This document shows positions 25,170 to 33,998 of a DNA stretch of 47,005 bases, piece by piece. A model generated the notes under the pieces. It saw nothing but the letters and a program-made list of their open reading frames with translations, was not told where the DNA came from and did not search any database. Within the stretch, counting starts at the first letter, position 1. Every line of letters starts with the position of its first letter. Origin of the DNA: Planctomycetota bacterium (GTDB taxonomy: Bacteria; Planctomycetota; SZUA-567); assembly GCA_031289115.1 (NCBI GenBank), contig JAITQC010000170.1:1-47005 (forward strand), given 5' to 3'. The position numbers were made by a program, and so were the translations under genes.

Positions 25170-25529
25170 ATGGGACGCAAAATCCTGTTGGACCGGAATT
25201 TGTCCGGTTTCGCCGTGTTGCAACCCCTGTTGGTAGCCTTTGGGTATGAGGTGGAAACGCTGGCCGATCCTGACGCCAGCGTTGTTCCCCCGGTGGAAGG
25301 GGTGGCGGCGATCATTATTCCCATGGCTGGTTCGGGCGGCTGGGCGGCCGAGGTGGTCAACCGTTTTCGCCAGGCGGGTTACCAGGGGATTATCGGGGTG
25401 GCGGGTATTTATACCCCCGAAATAGACGCCCGTTGCCGGTTGGCGGAAAAGAACGCGTCCTTTATTCCCGCCATGTCCGGTCCCATAGACACCGCCATGC
25501 GGATACGTCGCCTGCTGCCGCCGGCCTGA
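25170..25529 (+). CDS. Degenerate response-regulator receiver-like protein
   Basis: A 119-residue single-domain protein with the alpha/beta pattern of a CheY-type receiver: KILLDRN at the start, GYEVETLADPD, a hydrophobic AAIIIPM strand, IIGVAGIYT, then SFIPAMSGPID and a final helix. The residues needed for phosphotransfer look lost: the phospho-accepting Asp position reads IIIP-M, and the conserved Lys before the last Pro is replaced (AMSGP). It is therefore probably a pseudo-receiver acting by protein contact. The ATG at 25170 follows GGGGG by 9 bases; a longer frame upstream reads through the hairpin and is less likely. It sits directly before pelD, whose start is 20 bases past this stop. 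Assignment is from pattern, not strong motifs. Confidence 0.6.
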   Translation: MGRKILLDRNLSGFAVLQPLLVAFGYEVETLADPDASVVPPVEGVAAIIIPMAGSGGWAAEVVNRFRQAGYQGIIGVAGIYTPEIDARCRLAEKNASFIPAMSGPIDTAMRIRRLLPPA

Positions 25530-25549
25530 ACCGGACTGGACAAGGAACT

Positions 25550-26920
25550 ATGCCTTTGCAAGCGAAGTCCCGCTCATCTGGCAACCGGCACGGTTTCTAC
25601 CTGTTGGAAGCCATTTTTTTCGCCTCCATTTTCGTGGTTGGCGACTACCTGCTAAATTTTACCCTCCTGGTTCAGTCTAACCCAAGTCCACTATGGTTAA
25701 TCGTTCTCCTAGGTTCCCTCCGGCATGGTTCCCCGGCCGGTATGGTGGCAGGCCTAGTGTCTGCTGCTGCCCATGTCCTGATTCTTGGTTTCACCGGAAT
25801 ACCGGTTCAGGATATTATCCATCGCGACCCCAAGCTACTGGCTGGCCCGGTCCTCTATGTGCTAGTCGGCCTGTTTGTCGGGGAAAGCCGCGAGCGCCTG
25901 GGCAAGCGCGCCGATTATCTTAGCGAAGTGGTGGGAGACCTAAGCCGCCAGCTTGATTCCAGTGAAATCAAACGCATGGGACTGGAACGGAGCCGTCTGG
26001 AACTGGAGAAACGCATCGCCGGGCAGACCGATACCCTTAAGGCGGTGCACACCAGTCTTGACAAACTCTCTGGTGCCGGCAGTGAAACGGAACTCTGGGA
26101 ACGCACGGTAGAACTGGTGTGTCGCGAACTCCTGGCCAAGTCCTGCATCGTCTGGCGGATATCGCCACCCGAAATACTCGCCTCCAACGGCTCGACTACC
26201 CCGGAAATACCGCCCCTCGCCTATGTGGCGATACGTAAACGCCGGGTGGTTACCGCCTCTGACTGGAATCCCCGTCCGGGCCAGCCTTCGCCCGGGGCGG
26301 AACTGGCGGGGGTGATCTCTAGCGACAGCAAAAACCTCACGGTCATGGTCGCCTCTGGTATTCCCTTCAACCGTCTCACCCGCAACACCGCTATCCTGTT
26401 TGGTTTGATGGCGCAAAGAGCGGGTGACCTGGCTAATGAGCTACGCCATCTTGACCAGTTGCGCCTCGCCACCGTCAACGACCCTGAGCTTGGGATGATG
26501 AGCGAAAGCTATCTCCGGAGCCGCATCCGCGAACAGTGCCTGCTCTACCGCCGCCATGGCGGGACGCTGAGTGTCGTCGCCTGCAAAAACCGCCACCACA
26601 ACGAGCGGCAGCTGGAGGAGCGCCTGTCGGTGGTAGTGGCCTGCGCCATCCGGGCGGTTATCCGCTCATCCGACGGGGTGGCTTTCTTTGCCCAGGAAAA
26701 CGCCTTTGTCATGATGCTGCCAGGATCCCCCAAGGTGGGAGGCCAGGCGGTGGTTAATAAAGTGGAAGGCTATCTGAACCGTCTTGATCTACGCGATGGC
26801 GGGGGGCACAAGGTTATCAACAATGAATGGCGGGTGGCTGAGTTCGACCCCAAGCTTGGTGACGAGGCGCTTTATCCCCAGCTTTTCCCTGAGAGCGCCG
26901 CGGGTCGGGAGACGGCATGA
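25550..26920 (+). CDS. pelD: PelD, inner-membrane c-di-GMP receptor of the Pel complex
   Basis: A 456-residue protein (Pseudomonas PelD: 455). N-terminal membrane segments lie at about 15-115, then a coiled-coil linker (about 120-175), a GAF domain (about 180-310) and a degenerate GGDEF domain (about 315-450). The GGDEF motif is replaced by AQENA, so it cannot make c-di-GMP. The inhibitory-site RxxD is kept as RSSD (R372, D375), five residues before the degenerate motif and nearly the same position as R367/D370 of Pseudomonas PelD. This predicts that c-di-GMP binding activates polymer synthesis by PelF/E/G. AAGGA before the ATG at 25550 sets the start; an upstream frame overlaps the receiver gene. 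pelE overlaps its stop (ATGA). Confidence 0.93.
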   Translation: MPLQAKSRSSGNRHGFYLLEAIFFASIFVVGDYLLNFTLLVQSNPSPLWLIVLLGSLRHGSPAGMVAGLVSAAAHVLILGFTGIPVQDIIHRDPKLLAGPVLYVLVGLFVGESRERLGKRADYLSEVVGDLSRQLDSSEIKRMGLERSRLELEKRIAGQTDTLKAVHTSLDKLSGAGSETELWERTVELVCRELLAKSCIVWRISPPEILASNGSTTPEIPPLAYVAIRKRRVVTASDWNPRPGQPSPGAELAGVISSDSKNLTVMVASGIPFNRLTRNTAILFGLMAQRAGDLANELRHLDQLRLATVNDPELGMMSESYLRSRIREQCLLYRRHGGTLSVVACKNRHHNERQLEERLSVVVACAIRAVIRSSDGVAFFAQENAFVMMLPGSPKVGGQAVVNKVEGYLNRLDLRDGGGHKVINNEWRVAEFDPKLGDEALYPQLFPESAAGRETA

Positions 26921-27972
26921 AAAACTTTTATTTCGCCATCCTCGCCCTGATTGGTTCGATAGCCAGCGTCTACCTGATGTTTGACCACCAATTACTAATG
27001 GCCCTCGGGGTGCATAGCCTGGCGGCTTTGTTGGGGGGTATAGCTGGCATCAACTCCGACAACCGCCGCTCGGGACGGCACTGGTATCCTCCCTCCCTCG
27101 CTTTTTGCCTGCCTATCATTGGTCCTTTCTTCGCCTATCTTCTTTCCGAATCGGTTAAGTGGAAGCGGACCGGCAGTCTTTCCGAGGAGTTCGCTCTTTA
27201 CCTGAACGATGCTGCCAGCATCAAGGAAAGTGTAAAGCAAAGCGATATCGAGGCGCCGCCGACAGAAGAACTGGTCTCCATGGCCGACATCATCTCCAAC
27301 CCGCTTAACGATGTGGAACAGCGGGTGGCGGTGGAAAATCTTTCCAGCATGGAAACGCCTTCGGCCATGGCGGTCCTGCGTAAAGTTATCGATTCCGGCA
27401 CCGGGGGCGAGGGCCGTTTTTTCGCCATGACCGCTATGGCCAGACTCGAAGAGCGGATTTTCTCCTCGATACAGCGCCTGGAGGAGTCCATCGCCGTTGG
27501 GCGCCAGTCGGGCCCAGACGTCTGTCTGGAGACGGCCAAGAACTACCTGGATTTTTCCTATTACCAGCTGGCCAAGGATGCCCGCCGCGACGAGTACCTG
27601 GAGAAGGCAAGAGAGTGGCTGGGCCGTTGTATGCAGGAAAACGCCTTCGATCCCGAAGCCTGGATAATGCTAGGACGAATCGAACTCCAACAGAACAACC
27701 CCCAGAAGGCCCTGGACTGTTTCAACACTTTTTTGCGTCTGATCCCCCGGAGTCGCAAAGGGCTTTTGTGGCGGGCGGAAGCCTGGTATATGCTGGGTAA
27801 TTACGATCAGGTCCGGCGCGACTGCCTGTCGGTTTTGGAGCTTGGCTGTCTGGTGGACAATTTTCACGAGACCATCATGTTCTGGGCGGAAAACTCGATG
27901 TCACCCTGGGTCGCCGAGGAGCGCGACCATGGCTACCGCCCCGGTTACACCGTTGTCAGGCAGATGGCTTAG
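26917..27972 (+). CDS. pelE: PelE, inner-membrane TPR protein
   Basis: A 351-residue protein (Pseudomonas PelE about 330) with N-terminal membrane segments (about 3-22, 28-46 and 64-83) and a cytoplasmic helical domain. The latter has a HEAT-like stretch (about 115-190) and TPRs (about 205-320, for example PEAWIMLGRIELQQNNPQKAL). In the known complex PelE binds PelD and PelF/PelG at the inner membrane and helps start polymerisation. The start codon overlaps the pelD stop by four bases, so translation is coupled. The order pelD-pelE is conserved; what follows is not, since a HEAT gene separates it from pelF. Confidence 0.9.
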   Translation: MKNFYFAILALIGSIASVYLMFDHQLLMALGVHSLAALLGGIAGINSDNRRSGRHWYPPSLAFCLPIIGPFFAYLLSESVKWKRTGSLSEEFALYLNDAASIKESVKQSDIEAPPTEELVSMADIISNPLNDVEQRVAVENLSSMETPSAMAVLRKVIDSGTGGEGRFFAMTAMARLEERIFSSIQRLEESIAVGRQSGPDVCLETAKNYLDFSYYQLAKDARRDEYLEKAREWLGRCMQENAFDPEAWIMLGRIELQQNNPQKALDCFNTFLRLIPRSRKGLLWRAEAWYMLGNYDQVRRDCLSVLELGCLVDNFHETIMFWAENSMSPWVAEERDHGYRPGYTVVRQMA

Positions 27973-28060
27973 GGCTAATTTCCTGAGCCACGCCGGTATC
28001 TGGCAATGAGGGTTTTACAGGTTGCGGCGGCCCAAGGCGCCGCCGTGGGAAAGGTTTTTC

Positions 28061-30931
28061 ATGCGGGGACTGTTTGTCGATCTGGCCCGGGATCTCCGGG
28101 ATACGGTCAGGGCCAAGCGCCAGGGTCGTATTCGCGAAATAGAACTCGCCTGGAGCGATAATGAACTCGACAATTTCCGCGTTTTCGCCCGTGGTCTCCA
28201 GCCCGCTGAGATGGCCGATATCTGTTACGCCCTTTCCGACTCCACCGCCCTGCCTCTAATGGAGTTGTTGGCTGATTACGCCGAGATGCACGATGACCTC
28301 CGCAAAATCGCCTTCCAGTCCCTGGCTAAAACCCCGGTTTCGGCAAAGATCTATATTTCGACCCGCCTTATGGCGTCCACCAACCCGGAGGTGCGGGTCG
28401 GGGCTTGCGAAATGCTTTCCAGCATTGGCGTCTCGGGAATCGAGCGTCTAACAGTGGCTTTAAGCGATCCTGACGCCACGGTGGTGGCGGCCGCCATGCG
28501 GGGAGTGGTGAAGATTGGTGGAAAAAAGGCGGCGGCAACCATAGCCGCCATGATTGCCACTGGCTCTCCTGACATCAAGGCCCAGGCCCTTAACGCCATG
28601 ATTAGTCTTGGCATTTCCGGTCCGGTCTTCGAGACGCAGGCGTTGGGGGTCTTTCAGGACAGCAAGGCCACTACGGACCTCCGTAAAACTGCCGCCCGCG
28701 CCCTGGCCGCCGGCGCCAGCCGGCCCGGGCGAGACGTTTTTATGAAAGTCGCCATCAGCGAGGGCGACCTGGAAATACGCCGCGCTGCCGCCGAAGCCCT
28801 GGGGAGTTACCACGACCCCGAAGTAGTCCGCACCTTGCTTGACCTGGCCACCCAGGATATCCAGCCCCTGGTGGTGACGGCGAGCCAAGCCATGTCTCAC
28901 ATCAAGACCGAGGTGCGTCTCGACGTTTTGCCGCGCCGCCTGGCTGACAAGCAAGAGAGGTTGGCGGTGGCGGCGGCGGAATTCCTGGGGGAAATGCCCC
29001 AGACCGCGGCGGGCGAGGCGCTGGCCCGGTTTTTGCAGGAGGAAACCCGGCCGGTGGTGGTAGCCGCCATAGCCGACAGTCTGGGCCGGAGTGTATATCC
29101 CCTGGCGTGGAAGGCTATCCGGGAGAAGCTACAGGATTCCCGTAATGACCCTCTGCCGCTCCTAAGCGCTCTGGCTGACGCCACCCCGGCCGAAAAGATT
29201 GACGATTTGGCTAGCCTGGTGGGAACTTTCGCCGGTGTCCGGGAAAACTCTTTTCTTCTCTTCCGCCTGGCCGCTTTCGCCCGGGCTGGGAAAACCAGCC
29301 ACCTGGCCGAGGACAAGGCGTTGGCTGTCATCAATTCCGGTGACAACCAGTTGGTCCCCCCCGCCATCGAGATACTCGCTCTTTCTGACCGGGAGCAATT
29401 ACGCACCCAAGTTCTTCCCGACATAGCCCGCCATATCACAAAGCTTCCCATCCGGAGAATTATCAAGTCCCTCCTAAAAATAAGCGACGGTGAACTCGCT
29501 CCCCTGTTTAGCAAAGTCGGTAAGGAAACTTCGCCTCTATTACCGGTGGCGGCGGCGGAGGGCGAGGTGCTGGGTCCGGGCGGCGATGTTTTTCTCTCCA
29601 AGGTTGCCTCTTGGGTCAGGGCGGATAGCCCAGGCGCCCGCCAGGGTCTTAAGCTGGCGGCGATACTTGATCCATCGCAATTGCGACTCGCCATGAATAT
29701 ATCTCCGGACAAAGCCATACTTCTGGAAACCTGGGCTGAAATGGACGACAAGGACCGGGTGCAGAATATTCCCGAGTGGGGATCGATATTTGACAACTGC
29801 TCCGATGCGGACAAATTGACGATCATGAAGGTTATCCGCAAGACCAAGGAGGTACGCCCGCTGCGGTCAGTGGCGATGCTGGCTTTTCTCGAACCCGATG
29901 GGCCGGTGCGTGACATGGCGGTGAAACTCACTTCCGAAATACTCGCCATCGGTCTTAAGGCGCCCGACAGTATGCGGGCTTTGCCGGTTTTGCCGCCAGC
30001 GCCACCCACCTTCGCCCCGGATTCACCGCCACCGGCTGCCCAAAAAGTCGCCCAACCTACCGGAGTTGCCGGGCCAGCTTCCGCCGCTGGTGCTACTCCC
30101 CCTCGGGTGGCGACTCAACCCGCCCGGGCGGGTTCACCGCCAGCGGCGGTGGCGCCGGGGCGTCCAGTGGCGGCGGTTTCTCCATCTCCAAGACCAAGCG
30201 CTCCTCTTCCCTCGGCTCCGGGCCAGTCACCTCCCGGTCAGGCAGTTTACCCCCAGGTGGCGCCCCAGCCTGCCCGGGCGTTTTCACCGCCAGCGGCGGT
30301 GGCGCCTGGGCGTCCAGTGGCGGCGTCTCAACCTCCAAGACCAAGCGCTCCTCTTCCTCCGGCTCCGGGCCAGCCGCATCCTGGTCAGGTTGTTTCCCCC
30401 CGGGTGGCGACCCAACCCCCCCGGGCGGGTTCACCGCCAGCGGCAGTGGCGCCTGGGCGTCCAGCGGCGGCGGTTTCTCCCTCTCCTGTACCAAGAGCTC
30501 CTCTTCCCCCGGCCCCGGGCCAGCCACCTCCCGGCCAGGTTGTTTCCCCCCGGGTAGCGACTCAACCTGCCCGGGCGGTTTCACCGCCAGCGGCGGTGGC
30601 GCCTGGGCGTCCAGTGGCGGCGGTTTCTCCTCGGGCGGCGGTTTCTCCCTCTCCCGGACCAAGGGCTCCCCTTCCCCCAGCCCCGGGTCAAGCGCTTCCG
30701 GGCCACGGCGTTTCACCGCGGATGGCTTCATCCGCTCCAGCCCACCCCGGGAGTGGCGTTCCGCTCGCCCCAGTAAGCCAGCCGGGAAGAACTGTCTCCG
30801 CCCCGGCCAAAGCCGGAGTTATTGTCCAGGCCCGCAGAGGCGTTGAACCAGCGGTGGCCGGTGTTGGCCAGGTGTTTAAGGACGGGACGGTTGCTTCGGA
30901 GCCGGCCGGTCCAGTGAAGGCAAAGACATGA
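28061..30931 (+). CDS. Large HEAT-repeat protein with Pro-rich tandem-repeat tail
   Basis: A 956-residue protein with no signal peptide or membrane segment. Residues 1 to about 650 are alpha-helical HEAT-like repeats (for example VRVGACEMLSSIGVSGIERL and IRRAAAEALGSYHDPEVVRTL), a scaffold for protein contacts. Residues about 655-940 are Pro/Ala-rich, with four tandem units of about 50 residues. The GGGAAAGG site 6 bases before the ATG at 28061 fixes the start; a TTG at 28022 is less likely. The stop overlaps the pelF start (ATGA), so the gene is translationally coupled to pelF and probably belongs to the cytoplasmic Pel complex. It is not part of any pel operon I know. Function is inferred from position only. 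Confidence 0.87.
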   Translation: MRGLFVDLARDLRDTVRAKRQGRIREIELAWSDNELDNFRVFARGLQPAEMADICYALSDSTALPLMELLADYAEMHDDLRKIAFQSLAKTPVSAKIYISTRLMASTNPEVRVGACEMLSSIGVSGIERLTVALSDPDATVVAAAMRGVVKIGGKKAAATIAAMIATGSPDIKAQALNAMISLGISGPVFETQALGVFQDSKATTDLRKTAARALAAGASRPGRDVFMKVAISEGDLEIRRAAAEALGSYHDPEVVRTLLDLATQDIQPLVVTASQAMSHIKTEVRLDVLPRRLADKQERLAVAAAEFLGEMPQTAAGEALARFLQEETRPVVVAAIADSLGRSVYPLAWKAIREKLQDSRNDPLPLLSALADATPAEKIDDLASLVGTFAGVRENSFLLFRLAAFARAGKTSHLAEDKALAVINSGDNQLVPPAIEILALSDREQLRTQVLPDIARHITKLPIRRIIKSLLKISDGELAPLFSKVGKETSPLLPVAAAEGEVLGPGGDVFLSKVASWVRADSPGARQGLKLAAILDPSQLRLAMNISPDKAILLETWAEMDDKDRVQNIPEWGSIFDNCSDADKLTIMKVIRKTKEVRPLRSVAMLAFLEPDGPVRDMAVKLTSEILAIGLKAPDSMRALPVLPPAPPTFAPDSPPPAAQKVAQPTGVAGPASAAGATPPRVATQPARAGSPPAAVAPGRPVAAVSPSPRPSAPLPSAPGQSPPGQAVYPQVAPQPARAFSPPAAVAPGRPVAASQPPRPSAPLPPAPGQPHPGQVVSPRVATQPPRAGSPPAAVAPGRPAAAVSPSPVPRAPLPPAPGQPPPGQVVSPRVATQPARAVSPPAAVAPGRPVAAVSPRAAVSPSPGPRAPLPPAPGQALPGHGVSPRMASSAPAHPGSGVPLAPVSQPGRTVSAPAKAGVIVQARRGVEPAVAGVGQVFKDGTVASEPAGPVKAKT
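30101..30715 (+). repeat. In-frame tandem repeat in HEAT protein gene
   Basis: Four head-to-tail units begin at 30101, 30251, 30398 and 30548, with lengths of 150, 147, 150 and 168 bases. Each encodes P-R/Q-V-A-x-Q-P-x-R-A, then SPPAAVAPGRP and APLPPAPGQ elements. The last unit has a six-residue insertion. DNA identity is high, so the array may vary in copy number. Confidence 0.88.
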
Positions 30932-32478
30932 TTGCTGATGTCTGCATACTCACCGAGGGTACCTATCCTTACGTCATGGGTGGCGTGTCCACCTGGATTG
31001 CCCAACTTTTTGACTCTATGCCACAAATCACTTTCAGCGTTCTCCATATCGGCGCCAGCCGCAACACTCCCCGCCAGGTGCGTTACAAGCTGCCGCAAAA
31101 CCTGGTGGATGTGTCGGATGTTTTCCTTTTCGACTATCCCGCTCCCCGCCTTGGTCATGAGGTGATGGAGGAGCATGCGCTTTCCCCGGATGAACGTAAA
31201 CGGCTACTACGGTTTTATCTGGACCTCACCACTGGCAAACCCAGTAACGCCATGAGCATAGCCAGCATAGTCAGCCGCTTTCGTAACGGCCAGGAGTTTA
31301 TCGAGGCCATGGCGCACAGCGCCTCGGCCTGGGAGGTTGTCACCGACCTTTACAAGGAGGTGGCACCTAACGGCCTCTCTTTCCTTGATTTCTACTGGAC
31401 AGTGCGGGCGCTGTTCCTTCCGGTTCTAAATCTCCTGCGTTTTCCCATTCCCAAAGCCCGGGTGTATCATTGCGCCTGCACTGGTTACGCCGGCCTTCTA
31501 GGCGCCCGGGCGGCCCAGGAGACTGGGCGGCCCTTTATCCTTAGCGAGCACGGCATCTACTCGCGGGAGCGCCGCATCGAGTTGTCCCGGGTGGAGTGGC
31601 TGTCCAATTCCGGGGCCTCCAAGTTCAACCAACTCGACCGGTCCCGCAACTGGTTCCGCGAATGGTGGATTCAGCTTTTCCAGTCACTCGCTCGCTCCTC
31701 CTATGTCGAGGCGGCGAAAATTATCTCCCTCTACCAGGGTAACAAAGATGCCCAGGTAGTGGAGGGCGCGGTGGGAGACCGGATCGATCTTATCCCCAAC
31801 GGGATAGTTATCGAACGCTTCAAGGACATTCCCCGCGAGCCCCGTAAGCCAGGTTCGCCCCTGCGTATCGGCTTTGTTGGCCGGGTCACCAGCATCAAGG
31901 ACATCAAGACTCTGCTTAAGTCCATGGCTATTCTGGCGAGCCACAACGTGCCGTTTGAAACCAAGATAGTCGGTCCCATGGACGAGGAGCCGGAATACAC
32001 GGAAGAATGCCTGGCCTTGACCCAGCAACTTGACCTTAGCGACCGGGTGGTTTTCACCGGCCCCAACCGGGATCTAAAAACCGTCTACTCCTGGTTTGAT
32101 GTCACCCTTTTGACCAGCGTCAGCGAGGGTTTCCCCTTTGTGATTATCGAAGCCAACTGTGCCGGGATTCCGGTGGTCACCACCGATGTCGGCGCCTGCA
32201 AGGAAATAGTGGCGGGGATGGGCCGTGAGGACCTGAAGCTTGGGCCTAGCGGCCTGGTGACCGCGGTGGGTGCCCCGGATCAGACAGCAGCCGCCCTGGA
32301 GAAATTCGCCCTTGATCCGGATTTGAACTACCAGTATGGCATGGCCGGACGCGAGCGGGCGCTTCGTTTCTACGACCTTCGGAAAATCATGGCGGAATAC
32401 CAGGATCTTTACGAGACCTATATTTACGCTGCTAATGGCAGTTATGGCCCCAACCGGCTTTCCTATAGTAGTAGTTGA
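30928..32478 (+). CDS. pelF: PelF, cytosolic GT4 glycosyltransferase (Pel polymerase)
   Basis: A 516-residue GT-B glycosyltransferase of family GT4 (Pseudomonas PelF: 507). The N-terminal domain starts IADVCILTEGTYPYVMGGVSTW with the GGVSTW acceptor loop (18-23); the C-terminal domain has RIGFVGRVTSIKDI and the GT4 EX7E motif (E400, E408 in SEGFPFVIIEA). PelF is thought to polymerise UDP-GalNAc into the Pel chain on the cytoplasmic face. Its start overlaps the stop of the HEAT gene, and pelG follows after 50 bases. The conserved SEHGIYSRERRIE stretch is typical of PelF rather than general GT4 enzymes. Confidence 0.95.
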   Translation: MIADVCILTEGTYPYVMGGVSTWIAQLFDSMPQITFSVLHIGASRNTPRQVRYKLPQNLVDVSDVFLFDYPAPRLGHEVMEEHALSPDERKRLLRFYLDLTTGKPSNAMSIASIVSRFRNGQEFIEAMAHSASAWEVVTDLYKEVAPNGLSFLDFYWTVRALFLPVLNLLRFPIPKARVYHCACTGYAGLLGARAAQETGRPFILSEHGIYSRERRIELSRVEWLSNSGASKFNQLDRSRNWFREWWIQLFQSLARSSYVEAAKIISLYQGNKDAQVVEGAVGDRIDLIPNGIVIERFKDIPREPRKPGSPLRIGFVGRVTSIKDIKTLLKSMAILASHNVPFETKIVGPMDEEPEYTEECLALTQQLDLSDRVVFTGPNRDLKTVYSWFDVTLLTSVSEGFPFVIIEANCAGIPVVTTDVGACKEIVAGMGREDLKLGPSGLVTAVGAPDQTAAALEKFALDPDLNYQYGMAGRERALRFYDLRKIMAEYQDLYETYIYAANGSYGPNRLSYSSS

Positions 32479-32528
32479 GGCGGGCATGACGGTGGTTTTA
32501 CCAACACCGAAAAGCGAAGGGATGGGAA

Positions 32529-33914
32529 ATGGCGGGTATTGGTTTTCGCTTGCAGAAGCTGCTTAACTCCGGCAGTTATCAGGGGCTTCTTCTCGGCTAT
32601 GCCTATTCCGCCATTATTTCCTCCGGGCCCTGGATGCTCGCCATGTTTGGTATCGCCGCCATCGGCGTAGTGGCCCGGATGGATATCGGGGGTGGGGTTG
32701 ATAAACAGGGGGGCGATCTTTTCCGGGCGGTAGTGACCTATGTCTATGCGGGTTCCCTTCTTTTCGGAGGGTTCTCCCACCTGGGTATTTCCCGCTATAT
32801 TTCCGACCGACTCTACTCTGGCCAAATGGAGAGGGTTCTTCCCTGCTTCATGCGCACGGCCGCCGCCACCCTGATCGTTGGTCTGATTGTCTCCGCCCTG
32901 TGGTTCTATCCCTCCGGCCTTTCCATAGTCCAGGCGACGGCTGGCATCGCCCTCTACCAGGGCCTGTCCCTGGTGTGGTTGTGCATGGTGTTTCTTTCCG
33001 CCGCCAAAGGTTACGACACCATAGCCTGGGGCTTTTTCCTGTGCAATGTCCTCGGCTTCGTGCTCGCCTTGTTTGGCAACCGGTTTTTTGGCCTGGACGG
33101 ACTTATGTGGGGCTACGCCACCGGGCAAATGGCGCTGGGAGGCTGGCTCAGTTTACGCATATACCGTGAATTTCCTTCCTACGCTCCCGAGGAGGGGGAG
33201 GTGTTTCCTTTTCTCTGGGGAAAACGCGCCCTTATCGGAGTGGGTTTTCTTTTCAATTTCGGGGTGTGGGTGGACAAGTTTGTTATCTGGTACAGCCCGA
33301 TTGGCAAACAGCTGTCTGGCTGGTTCCACTGCTCTGACATCTACGACACCTGCCTCTATGTATCTTACCTCACCGTGCTTCCGGCCATGACCATGTTTCT
33401 CATCCGGATCGAGACCTCCTTCTATAAAAACTACAGCATCTATTTCAACGCCGTGACCTGCGGCGGTGATTATGAGGCGATAAAACTGGGGAAGAAGAAG
33501 ATAGGGGAAAGCCTGGAGCTTTCCGCCGCCCGCATTGTCAAATTTCAGGGGGGGCTTAGTCTTTCCCTGATTCTAGCCGCGCCGCTACTGGCGCCGTACA
33601 TTGGCATCCCCCCTGACGCTGTACCGCTACTGCGTTTCGGTTTCCTGGCCGCGCTCGCCCAGGCGATGCTCCAGTTTCTCCTGATTTTTTTCCTCTATTT
33701 TGACTGGCAGACCAAGGCTTTGAAGCTGGCGATTTTTTTTGTTGCCACCAACGCCATTTTTACCGTCCTGACTATCATTTTTGCCAGGGACTGGTTGGGA
33801 CTGGGCTATTTGGCCGCCTGCGTCAGTTCTCTGGTTTTCGGGGTCTTTATGTTTAACCGCGGTATGGTGCTTCTGGAGTTCGAGACCTTCGCTAAACAGG
33901 TGGGGGAGAACTGA
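32529..33914 (+). CDS. pelG: PelG, polytopic inner-membrane Pel transporter
   Basis: A 461-residue integral membrane protein (Pseudomonas PelG: 456) with about twelve hydrophobic segments and the start motif MAGIGFRLQKLL. Other PelG-like stretches are ISSGPWML, ISRYISDRLY, and FFLYFDWQ near the end. It belongs to the polysaccharide-transporter/flippase-like superfamily and is thought to move the Pel chain across the inner membrane with PelD and PelE. AAGGGATGGGAA just before the ATG supports the start. pelG closes the conserved D-E-F-G block; a small secreted protein follows. Confidence 0.95.
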   Translation: MAGIGFRLQKLLNSGSYQGLLLGYAYSAIISSGPWMLAMFGIAAIGVVARMDIGGGVDKQGGDLFRAVVTYVYAGSLLFGGFSHLGISRYISDRLYSGQMERVLPCFMRTAAATLIVGLIVSALWFYPSGLSIVQATAGIALYQGLSLVWLCMVFLSAAKGYDTIAWGFFLCNVLGFVLALFGNRFFGLDGLMWGYATGQMALGGWLSLRIYREFPSYAPEEGEVFPFLWGKRALIGVGFLFNFGVWVDKFVIWYSPIGKQLSGWFHCSDIYDTCLYVSYLTVLPAMTMFLIRIETSFYKNYSIYFNAVTCGGDYEAIKLGKKKIGESLELSAARIVKFQGGLSLSLILAAPLLAPYIGIPPDAVPLLRFGFLAALAQAMLQFLLIFFLYFDWQTKALKLAIFFVATNAIFTVLTIIFARDWLGLGYLAACVSSLVFGVFMFNRGMVLLEFETFAKQVGEN

Positions 33915-33998
33915 ACCCCCGCGGGGCTGGCGACTAGTCTTAGGCGGGCGGCCTTTCTAGGGCACGGGACCGTACTGGCTGGGAAAGGGTGGACGGTA

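Noticed and set aside
26500-26917. Active diguanylate cyclase in the PelD C-terminus
   Set aside because: The GGDEF motif reads AQENA, so catalysis is not expected.
30101-30715. CRISPR array
   Set aside because: The units are contiguous coding repeats without unique spacers and lie inside an open frame.
30066-30731. Long open frames opposite or shifted within the tandem-repeat region
   Set aside because: They mirror the GC-rich repeat array and lack start signals.
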